NCBI GenBank assembly: GCA_001804165.1 | Contig: MHFL01000005.1 | Span: 1-13,163, forward strand | Direction of reading: 5' to 3' | Source: Omnitrophica bacterium RIFCSPLOWO2_01_FULL_45_10 | Lineage (GTDB): Bacteria; Omnitrophota; Gorgyraeia; 2-01-FULL-45-10 | DNA: 13,163 nucleotides | Shown: positions 5,811 to 12,800 of the stretch, in pieces | How positions within the stretch are numbered: the stretch's first letter is position 1 | Layout: every line of letters starts with the position of its first letter | The notes under the pieces: generated by a model | What the model saw: only the letters and a program-made list of their open reading frames with translations | The model's database searches: none | Told to the model about the DNA's origin: nothing | Made by a program: the position numbers and the translations under genes

Positions 5811-6002
5811 ATGAAAAAGATATGGGTAAATAAAGCAAACTCGTTTAAAGAAGCGGCAGTATTTGATTCCGCTTATTATGCTAAGATGTCGAAAGCGGAA
5901 CGAATAGGCACTATGCAGTTTTTAAGAGAGGTTTATCTAAAATTTAAGGCGCCGAGAAATGAAAACGGAAAAAGACTTCGAAGAACTATTAAAATTATTT
6001 AA
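5811..6002 (+). CDS. small partner of the nucleotidyltransferase (63 aa)
   Basis: A 63-residue protein containing IWVNKANSFKEA, FDSAYYAKMS and ERIGTMQFLREVY, with a basic C-terminus. Proteins of this pattern commonly sit directly upstream of a DUF6036-type nucleotidyltransferase, so it is probably the other half of a TA-like pair; which half is toxic is not known. The start at 5811 is chosen because the -10 box ends at 5804, which makes 5811 the transcription start; an ATG at 5805 would add two residues but lies too close to the -10. Its 3' end overlaps the next gene by 44 bases in another frame, which implies translational coupling. Confidence 0.7.
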   Translation: MKKIWVNKANSFKEAAVFDSAYYAKMSKAERIGTMQFLREVYLKFKAPRNENGKRLRRTIKII

Positions 6003-6423
6003 CAAAAACAAAGTAAAATATTGTATCGTCGGCGCTTACGCTGTCGCTTTTTATGCGGAACCGAGATATACAAAAGATATGGATATCTTTGTAGAGCCGG
6101 ACAAGGATAACGCGCGCAGAATAATAAAATCGCTTGAAGAATTTGGGTTTAAAAGTTTAACCCTTAAAGAAAAAGATTTAATCCGAAAAGGAAAAATTAT
6201 TCAACTTGGTTATGAACCAGTGCGGATTGATTTAATAACCTCTATAGAAGGATGCGATTTTAAAGAGGCATGGGAAAATAAAACTATCGGTACTTACGGA
6301 AAACAAAAGGTGATTTTTATAGGGCTCAATGAGTTGATAAAAAATAAGAAAAAATCCGGGCGTAAGCAGGATAGCGTTGATATTTCTATATTAATGTCGA
6401 AGAAAAAGAAGAACCGACATTAA
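5959..6423 (+). CDS. nucleotidyltransferase of the MNT/AbiEii-like fold
   Basis: 154 residues. The nucleotidyltransferase core is VGAYAV (24-29, the GG/GS motif with the second Gly replaced by Ala), then K39-D40-M-D42-IFVEP supplying two metal-binding aspartates, and VRIDLI with D91 as the third. A C-terminal segment GLNELIKNKKKSGRKQDSVD is typical of DUF6036-like proteins. Such enzymes act as toxins or as AMP-adding antitoxins in systems such as AbiE and HepT-MNT; the direction here is unknown. It overlaps the upstream 63-aa gene by 44 bases and has no good Shine-Dalgarno, so translation probably depends on coupling. A GIY-YIG gene follows after 12 bases. Confidence 0.8.
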   Translation: MKTEKDFEELLKLFNKNKVKYCIVGAYAVAFYAEPRYTKDMDIFVEPDKDNARRIIKSLEEFGFKSLTLKEKDLIRKGKIIQLGYEPVRIDLITSIEGCDFKEAWENKTIGTYGKQKVIFIGLNELIKNKKKSGRKQDSVDISILMSKKKKNRH

Positions 6424-6435
6424 AGAAGACAGAGT

Positions 6436-6720
6436 ATGTGGTACGTCTACATATTAAGATGCGCTGACGGCGTGGTGTACACAGGCAGCACAACCGATGT
6501 AGATCGACGGGTAAAAGAACATAATCATAAGAAGGGCGGCGGATGTACCAGGGGCCGCCTACCCGTTAAGCTTATATATAGAGAAACTTACCCGACCCGC
6601 TCCCAAGCGCAGAGCCGCGAAGCGCAAATCAAGAAATGGCCGCGCCAAAAGAAGCTCGCCCTTATATCCCATAACAAATCAACACTTAAAAATATTGCGA
6701 GTGGTTTTTATTTGGAGTAG
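6436..6720 (+). CDS. GIY-YIG nuclease-domain protein (YhbQ/UPF0213-like)
   Basis: 94 residues, a single GIY-YIG domain. YVY (3-5) and YTG (15-17) replace GIY-YIG, with the basic residues R24/R25, H29, and the metal-binding glutamate E62 in SREAQIKKW. These small proteins resemble the UvrC/SLX1-type nuclease core and are often annotated as endonucleases of unknown target. The first ~80 residues cover the family; the tail NKSTLKNIASGFYLE is extra. The ATG follows AAAGAAGACAGAGT, a weak ribosome binding site. It is 12 bases from the nucleotidyltransferase and probably in its transcript. The end of the gene carries the promoter of the next operon. Its membership of the TA island is positional only. 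Confidence 0.85.
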   Translation: MWYVYILRCADGVVYTGSTTDVDRRVKEHNHKKGGGCTRGRLPVKLIYRETYPTRSQAQSREAQIKKWPRQKKLALISHNKSTLKNIASGFYLE

Positions 6721-6723
6721 AAT
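6695..6723 (+). promoter_or_regulatory. promoter of the tautomerase-YchF-YajQ operon
   Basis: TTGCGA (6695-6700), 17-base spacer, TAGAAT (6718-6723), placed inside the last codons of the GIY-YIG gene. The predicted start is near 6730, giving a ~50-base leader that ends in AAGGAGG before the ATG at 6779. Confidence 0.55.
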
Positions 6724-6746
6724 AAAGACAAAAGGTGTACCCCAAA

Positions 6747-6757
6747 TAGGGTGGCAC
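6747..6757 (-). repeat. island-boundary repeat GTGCCACCCTA, right copy (inverted)
   Basis: Reads TAGGGTGGCAC on the plus strand, the exact reverse complement of 4624-4634. Together the copies bracket the TA/GIY-YIG genes. It falls in the leader of the following operon and also forms a small ACCC/GGGT hairpin (6740-6752). Confidence 0.6.
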
Positions 6758-6778
6758 AACAATATTTAAGGAGGACGC

Positions 6779-6970
6779 ATGCCAAATATTACCGTAGAAG
6801 GGCCCACTATAAAAGATATAGAGATAAAGCGCGCCTTGGCCAAAGAGATGACCGAGGCCGCGGTTAAGGCATATAAATTACCTGCCGAATACATCGTTGT
6901 GGTGATTAAAGAGAATTTGCCTGAGAACGTTGCTGTGGCAGGTCAGCTGATCGCTGATAGAAAGAAATAG
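6779..6970 (+). CDS. 4-oxalocrotonate tautomerase family protein
   Basis: 63 residues, the usual size of 4-OT monomers. Pro2 follows the initiator Met and becomes the N-terminal catalytic proline (PNITVEGP). The beta-alpha-beta pattern continues with IKRALAKEMTEAAVKAY and EYIVVVIKENLPENVAVAGQ, ending LIADRKK. Family members work as homohexamers on keto-enol isomerisation; the substrate here is unknown and no aromatic-degradation genes are nearby. The start has a strong AAGGAGG seven bases upstream. It is the first gene of a compact operon; the rhodanese gene begins 10 bases after its stop. Confidence 0.88.
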   Translation: MPNITVEGPTIKDIEIKRALAKEMTEAAVKAYKLPAEYIVVVIKENLPENVAVAGQLIADRKK

Positions 6971-6980
6971 GAGGATAGAT

Positions 6981-7463
6981 ATGACTACGAGGGTATTTGC
7001 GTTAACGGCGGTTGTTATGTTTGTATGTGTCAGTGCGTTTGCCATGTGCGGGGTATGTGGTCCCGGCCATGAAGGCAATAAGGAGGCAAAGGATATGTTT
7101 TCACATGTTGCAGGTCAGGCGGTAGTGAAAGACGGAGTAAAAGAGATAACGTACGACCAGTTTATGGCGATAAGGAAGTCCGGCGAAAAATATATGCTCC
7201 TCGACGTCCTTTCCCCGGATAGTTACGATACGGGACATATCGAGGGCGCGATGTCGCTTCCCCTTGATACTATGAATAAAATGACGGCCGAAAAACTACT
7301 ATCCAAAGATAGCCGTATCATCGTCTATTGCGGCAGTTTTCAATGCACGGCCTCAACGCAGGCGGCCAAAAAATTATCCGGATTGGGCTATAACGTCCTT
7401 GATTATAAGGGCGGGCTGAAGGAGTGGCGGGAAAAGGGCAATAAACTCGTTTCGGAAAATTAA
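6981..7463 (+). CDS. exported rhodanese-like sulfurtransferase
   Basis: 160 residues. Signal peptide at residues 1-21 (FALTAVVMFVCVSAFA), probably cleaved after A21, leaving MCGVCGPGH (C23, C26) at the mature start. The rhodanese domain covers about 55-157: YMLLDV with D75, GHIEGAMSLP, and the active-site loop beginning YCGSFQC with C117. The loop carries a second cysteine, C122, and lacks the classical CRxGxR arginines, so disulfide or persulfide chemistry rather than cyanide sulfurtransfer is plausible (inference). WREKGNKLV closes the domain. AGGAGG precedes the ATG. It lies between the tautomerase and the cyclophilin with gaps of 10 and 23 bases, which suggests a joint periplasmic redox or folding role. 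Confidence 0.88.
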   Translation: MTTRVFALTAVVMFVCVSAFAMCGVCGPGHEGNKEAKDMFSHVAGQAVVKDGVKEITYDQFMAIRKSGEKYMLLDVLSPDSYDTGHIEGAMSLPLDTMNKMTAEKLLSKDSRIIVYCGSFQCTASTQAAKKLSGLGYNVLDYKGGLKEWREKGNKLVSEN

Positions 7464-7486
7464 AAATACTAAGGAGGGCATGCCCA

Positions 7487-8053
7487 ATGAAGGTGCTTTC
7501 GTTTGTGCTCGGCGCGTTATTTTTTTTATTTTTCGGTATAATCGTGTTTTGTATTACGGGAGATATTTTTGCCATGGATAATAAAATAGTTATCTTAGAG
7601 ACTAACCAGGGCAGGACAGAGATCGAACTCCTGCCGGAAGTCGCTCCAAAGGCCTGCGAGAATTTTATCGGATTGGTTGAAAAAGGATATTATAACGGAA
7701 CTACGTTCCACAGGGTTATTAAAGGATTCATGATTCAGGGCGGCGATCCTACGGCAACTGGAAGGGGCGGAGAATCGATCTGGGGCAAACCATTTGAGGA
7801 TGAATTCGATTCAAACGTCAAGTTCGATAATACCGGCATTCTGGCCATGGCAAATGCGGGGCCAAATACAAATGGCAGTCAATTCTTCATCACTACCGCA
7901 AAAACTGAATGGTTGAATATGCGTCATACAATATTTGGTAAAGTCGTAAACGGCTATGACGTAGTTCAAAAAATAGAGACCACGGCTACAGACGCGAATA
8001 ATAAGCCTCTCGGTGAACAAAAAATCATCAAGGCGTATATAAAAACTGATTAA
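7487..8053 (+). CDS. exported cyclophilin-type peptidyl-prolyl isomerase
   Basis: 188 residues. An N-terminal hydrophobic segment (about 3-27, FVLGALFFLFFGIIVFC) is a signal or membrane anchor, placing the enzyme outside the cytoplasm. The cyclophilin domain follows: FHRVIKGFMIQGGD (catalytic Arg, Phe, Met, Gln), GILAMANAGPNTNGSQFF, and WLNMRHTIFGKV. It catalyses cis-trans isomerisation of prolyl bonds and assists periplasmic folding. The start at 7487 has AAGGAGG 8 to 14 bases upstream. An ATG at 7480 is in another frame. The length fits a single-domain bacterial cyclophilin with a leader. Part of the tautomerase operon. Confidence 0.92.
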   Translation: MKVLSFVLGALFFLFFGIIVFCITGDIFAMDNKIVILETNQGRTEIELLPEVAPKACENFIGLVEKGYYNGTTFHRVIKGFMIQGGDPTATGRGGESIWGKPFEDEFDSNVKFDNTGILAMANAGPNTNGSQFFITTAKTEWLNMRHTIFGKVVNGYDVVQKIETTATDANNKPLGEQKIIKAYIKTD

Positions 8054-8089
8054 CAAAATTAATTATATTCACATACTTGGGGACATCAT

Positions 8090-9160
8090 ATGAAAATCGG
8101 AATAATAGGTTTGCCGCAAGTAGGAAAGAAGACTCTGTTCGGGCTGCTTACTAATTACAAATTGACAGAAAAAGATATCGCCTCGAACAAGCCCATAAAA
8201 GCCGTGGCTGAGATAAAGGACCCGAGATTTGATCTTCTGGTCAAGGCCTACGGGCCAAAAAAAGAGGCGAGCGCCAGGATAGATATCGAAATACTTCCAA
8301 AACTGGAAAAAGATACGATAGCAAAAGGAGAGATCTTTACCGATATTAATGAACTGGATGCCATATGCCACGTTGTGAGGGCCTTTAAAGACGAGTCGAT
8401 TTATCATGTGGAGGGTTCGGTCGACCCGAAGAGAGATATAAATTTTGTAAATTCAGAGCTTATTTTGCATGACCTTGTTTTTATAGAAAAAAGGATGGAG
8501 AGGCTTGAGGCAAAGATAAAACAGATAAAGGAAGAAGCCGCCATAAAAGAAAAGGAAATACTTGTGAGGCTGAAGGCGCATCTTGAAAAAGAGTCCCCTT
8601 TGAGATTTTTCGAATTTGGCCACGATGAATTAAGGGCCGTTTCAAGTTATCCTTTCGTGACCCGCAAGGCCATGCTGATAGTCCTTAATATCTCCGAAGA
8701 GGATTTGAATGATACCGGTTTAGTTGAGCAATTAAAGCGTGATTACCAGAACGCCTGTGAGGTCATGCGGATTTCGGCAAAGGTAGAGTCTGAGATAGCC
8801 AATCTGGAATCAGAGGAGGAGAGAAAAGACTTCATGGAAGAGCTCGGCATAAAAGAACCGGCGATAAACGTGCTTACGCGCTCATGTATAAAGGCGCTTA
8901 ACCTGATATCTTTCTTTACGGTGGGCCCGGATGAAGTAAGGCAATGGACCATCAAGGCGGGTTCGACGGCCCCTGAAGCCGCGGGGGCGATTCATACGGA
9001 CCTCGAAAAAGGATTTATACGAGCGGAAGTGATGAAGTATGACGATTTCACGCGCCTTGGCAGTGAAGGGAAAGTCAAAGAGGCCGGTAAATTATATCTT
9101 AAAGGAAAAGATTATGTTGTTGAAGACGGAGACATAATAAACATACGATTCAGCGTTTAG
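8090..9160 (+). CDS. YchF-like (Obg-family) protein with degenerate G motifs
   Basis: 356 residues, close to the ~363 of YchF. The C-terminal TGS/DUF933 region is well kept (WTIKAGSTAPEAAGAIHTD, 286-304; EKGFIRAE; DYVVEDGDIINIRF). A predicted coiled coil spans about 130-170, and NISE (200-203) replaces the usual NxxE. The nucleotide-binding part has drifted. The P loop GLPQVGKKTLF (7-17) has Lys14 where Ser/Thr normally holds magnesium, and the G3 DxxGLVxGA becomes D65-IEILPK with both glycines lost. Canonical YchF is a ribosome-binding, redox-regulated ATPase; this copy may bind the ribosome without normal hydrolysis (inference). Start preceded by GGGGA. It lies between the cyclophilin and yajQ in one operon. 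Confidence 0.85.
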   Translation: MKIGIIGLPQVGKKTLFGLLTNYKLTEKDIASNKPIKAVAEIKDPRFDLLVKAYGPKKEASARIDIEILPKLEKDTIAKGEIFTDINELDAICHVVRAFKDESIYHVEGSVDPKRDINFVNSELILHDLVFIEKRMERLEAKIKQIKEEAAIKEKEILVRLKAHLEKESPLRFFEFGHDELRAVSSYPFVTRKAMLIVLNISEEDLNDTGLVEQLKRDYQNACEVMRISAKVESEIANLESEEERKDFMEELGIKEPAINVLTRSCIKALNLISFFTVGPDEVRQWTIKAGSTAPEAAGAIHTDLEKGFIRAEVMKYDDFTRLGSEGKVKEAGKLYLKGKDYVVEDGDIINIRFSV

Positions 9161-9178
9161 CGTTTTTCAGGAGAAGAC

Positions 9179-9679
9179 ATGGCTAAAGAGAATTTTTCGT
9201 TCGACATAATTTCTGAAGCGGATTTACAGGAAGTGGATAACGCGGTTAATCAGGCCAAAAAGGAGATTATACAGAGGTTCGATTTTAAGGGTAGTAAGTC
9301 ATCCATAGAATATAATCGCGATGAGAAAAAAATAAATCTGGTGGGTGATGATGGTTTTAAACTGCGTTCCGTTAAAGAGATCCTCGCTACTAAGCTTGCT
9401 AAAAGAGGGGTTTCCATGAAGCTCCTTACTTTCAACGAGCCGCAAAAAGTATTCGGTGGCTGCCTTCAGCAGGTGGCGGACCTCGCCTCCGGCATACCTC
9501 ATGAAAAAGCAAAAGAGCTTGTTAAGATAATAAGGGAGATGGGGCTAAAGGTGCAGGCTCAGATAGAAGGAGAAAAGATACGCGTCTTTTCGCCCAAGAA
9601 GGACGATCTGCAAGTTGTTATAGCGCATATTAGAAAAATAGACTTTTCCTTGGCGCTCACTTTCTGTAATTATAGATAA
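9179..9679 (+). CDS. yajQ: YajQ family nucleotide-binding protein
   Basis: 166 residues, the normal YajQ size. Recognised by the start FSFDIISEADLQEVDNAVNQ, then IIQRFDFKGSKSSIEY, KIREMGLKVQAQIEGEKIRV-like segments, and the end FSLALTFCNYR (usually PLQFxNFR). The family has two ferredoxin-like domains; a member in Xanthomonas binds cyclic di-GMP, others interact with tRNA or phage regulators, and the role here is unassigned. AGGAGAAG lies just upstream of the ATG. It begins 18 bases after the YchF-like stop, so it is co-transcribed. Confidence 0.92.
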   Translation: MAKENFSFDIISEADLQEVDNAVNQAKKEIIQRFDFKGSKSSIEYNRDEKKINLVGDDGFKLRSVKEILATKLAKRGVSMKLLTFNEPQKVFGGCLQQVADLASGIPHEKAKELVKIIREMGLKVQAQIEGEKIRVFSPKKDDLQVVIAHIRKIDFSLALTFCNYR

Positions 9680-9712
9680 TTTAGTAAAATCATCATAGAG
9701 GAGGTGAGATAT

Positions 9713-9847
9713 ATGGGATGCGGCCATTGCGAACCAAAAAAGAAAGAAACATACATCTGCACAAAATGTGGTAAAGAAGAAGTGCGGGAAGTTAAAGAGG
9801 GCGAGGTAGTAAAAAGCTGCTGCGGGCAGTCGATGAAGAAGAAATAA
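9713..9847 (+). CDS. 44-aa Cys-rich zinc-ribbon-like protein
   Basis: A short real-looking gene: GAGGAGGTG ribosome binding site 5 to 13 bases before the ATG and 44 codons. Cysteines are C3 and C6 (CGHC), C16 and C19 (CTKC), and adjacent C36-C37. CxxC pairs plus the following CC suggest a small zinc ribbon or rubredoxin/desulforedoxin-like metal site. It is highly charged elsewhere (K, E) and ends KKK. It is the last gene of the operon, 33 bases after yajQ. Its stop is only 15 bases from the stop of the convergent minus-strand gene, with no terminator visible between them. The function is unknown. Confidence 0.75.
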   Translation: MGCGHCEPKKKETYICTKCGKEEVREVKEGEVVKSCCGQSMKKK

Positions 9848-9862
9848 AAGGCGTCGGATAGA

Positions 9863-12800
9863 TTAAGGAAGGGGTAATGGCCCGCCATAAACACCCATAT
9901 CGTTTCGCGTGCCGTCGAAATCATTGTATTGCGTGTCGGGGTCTCCTGAATTTATGCAAGGAGAACCTATGCCTAGATGGTAGGGGTAAACACCAAACAA
10001 CGGATCCTGCATCATATTGCCTGCTCCCATAACTACGCCACAGGTAGAAGCTAATGTAGTATTCGACCATAGATCATTATAAGAAAAATCTTGTGTGCCT
10101 GTACCTGAAAAACAAATAACTTCCGAACCTGGCCCAATGTGTGTAAAAATATTATTCTTGGCTATCAGGTTAGAATTATTGAGATACATTCCAACCCCGC
10201 TTGTTGTGTTGTTGTATCCCCAGATATAATCAATAGTATTGTTAAAAAAAGATATTGTACTATTTTCTGCGCGCAAAGCAACTCCTTTAGGAACCTGCGT
10301 ATGTACGCCAAGGTTATAAAAAATGTTATTTTTAATAACTGCCGTCGAATTATACACAGTGATTCCCGCGGTTCCATTCCAGCCATAGTTATTGCTTATA
10401 TTGTTATTTATTATCTCTAAATTACTACTTTCATAAGCCTCAATAGCGCCATCCCAACGAGAATTAAATATATTATCTTTGATTAATCCTGTTGTACCCA
10501 TCACATAGAGGCCGCGTAAGTTGGGGCCAGATGTTCTGCAGGTATTTCCGATAAAATCAAGATGATTATTTCCTGCTGTGCCCAACACCCACGTATTCCA
10601 GAAATAGTTATTCTGGACCACCGCCGAAGCGCCGGTATCCATGTAAATAGCACCTTGGAGTTTATTATTTTCTATCTTTAAGGAAGACACTGTACCTGCG
10701 CATCTGACACTATAGGTATCGCCCCCAATCACAAATCCTTTAATAATTGTTTCGGAGCCATTTATATTAGCACAGCTAATAACGGGGGTGCCGGATACGC
10801 CCCAGATATAACTACTTCTATCGGTACCAACACCCTGAAGTATTACGCCGCTTTTATTCAAAATAATATTTTCATTATACGTCCCAGCCGCAACTTCAAT
10901 AGTATCGCCGCTAACGGCCGCATCAATAGCCGCCTGAACTGTCGAATAATCCTGAGGTACTCTTATAATATTCGATCTCTGTTGTAATTTTAATATGTCA
11001 TATCCATTTTTTAGGAACACATTGCTCTGGACGGCATTTTCAAGATCGTTTCTCACGACCTCGCCCATCATCGCCCAGCCTTCGGCCTGAAGGGCCATAT
11101 TCCACGACCCCTTAAGATAGTTTACAGTGACCTTGCCTGTATTCTTATTAACACGCATACTCTCTACATTATTTAAAGGAGAGACCGTTACTGTATCACC
11201 TAAAAAGGCAATAGCGCTTCCATTCGGATATTTTCTATCTCGCAAAGCTTCCCACATACCAGTTGCTTCATCCGGCTTTATATCTGAAATCATAGCGCTA
11301 TAATGAGGCACAATAACTTCTCCGTTTCCATCGTTAAAAGAATCCGTTCTCCCTCCCACGCCATAAGCCCCATAGCTGCCTTCTTCGGGAACTTCCGACG
11401 CTGAAAGGCCGAAAAGAGCGGCATCTCGCAAAAAGGGATTTAAATGTTCCGGCGTAGAATACCATCCTATTTGCGTATTAGCCATATTCATTCTATACTG
11501 AGTCCAGTCATTGCCCCAGCCATCTATGCCGGCAAAGACCGCCGGATAACAAGCATTGTCTACAAAGCCTGAGCCATTATCAGACGGCGGAATCGACATC
11601 ACTAATTCGGTTTCGCCGGTGCTTGAAGCATAGGCCCAGTTTACGCCCACTGTTTCCATTCCAAAACCCTGCCAATAATAAGGAATCTTGGTCCCGTTAT
11701 AAAGATAGCCGTGCGAAATAGCCCCTCCGGATCGGATATCCGCCCAATTTATTGCCTTTAGAAAATTTTCAAAAGAGGTTATCTGATTATTCGGGTCTCC
11801 TATCATCCGAAGAGCCGTGATCATATCGAGCGCGGCATATGCGGTATCCCCGGATGCCCATTCGGTTCCGTCACACCTTTCTGTCCCGCCGTTTTTGGTA
11901 AAATGCGGCCAGAGAGTATTTATCCCGGCCGGACCTTTTGGAACTCTATTAATAAGCGTGTCAGCAATTTTAGTAATAATTGCCTCGGCACTTTCTCGGG
12001 TTATAATACCTTTTCTGTAGGCATAATATGTAATCTTTGCCGCTTTAGCAGTTGCGGTTAAGTTCTCGTAATCGCCTGATCTAAAATTGCTTCTATCTTG
12101 AACCATTCCTGTCGCGGGGTCATAATTTGCCATAAGCCAAGCGTATGACCAAAGAAAAGCCTCCTCTTCCGCCGGTAAATCAGGGACTCTTACCTTGAGC
12201 CTTATCCTATCTACAGAAACCGAATCGCCAAGTTCAGCAAAATCCATTACCCAAACAAACTGCTCCACATTTTCTAACAAATCCAAATCTTGAGTAAGAT
12301 CAATTCTAAATGTACAAGGGTAAGTCACATCAGGATCAAGGGGATACTGTTTAAGGACATTGCCAAATTGATCCTTTAGCTCAACCCTCAACCTAACAAA
12401 ATAGTCAGAAACTACATCGTTAACCGCAAATTCCAATTCGGTAATCTTTCCTTGATATTCGGGTTTTATATACGGGCCGAATATTCTTTTAAAATCTAAA
12501 GGAATATTATCTCTATCAATTCTTATCAAGCTGTACCACCAACCTCCATGCGTCCAATATTGGCCTGGCTCAACATTAGTTACTGTTGATGTATAGGTTG
12601 AATTTCCATCCCATGTGTATGTAACATCTCCCGTATTCAACAATCCCCTGTCACCGCCGGTATAATTATAATAGTAACCTTCTGCCGGCAATGGTTTATC
12701 GTTTTCATCTAAAATAACCCAATATTCCTTCGGAGGAACTTTTGCCAAGGTCACGCTAAAAGGCATCATAGAATTGTCCCGCAAAAGCGCAAAACCGTAA

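Noticed and set aside
12784-12785. Start of the large beta-helix protein at the TTG near 12784
   Set aside because: The same frame stays open with sensible Ig-like and prealbumin-like sequence to the window edge, so the true start is outside.
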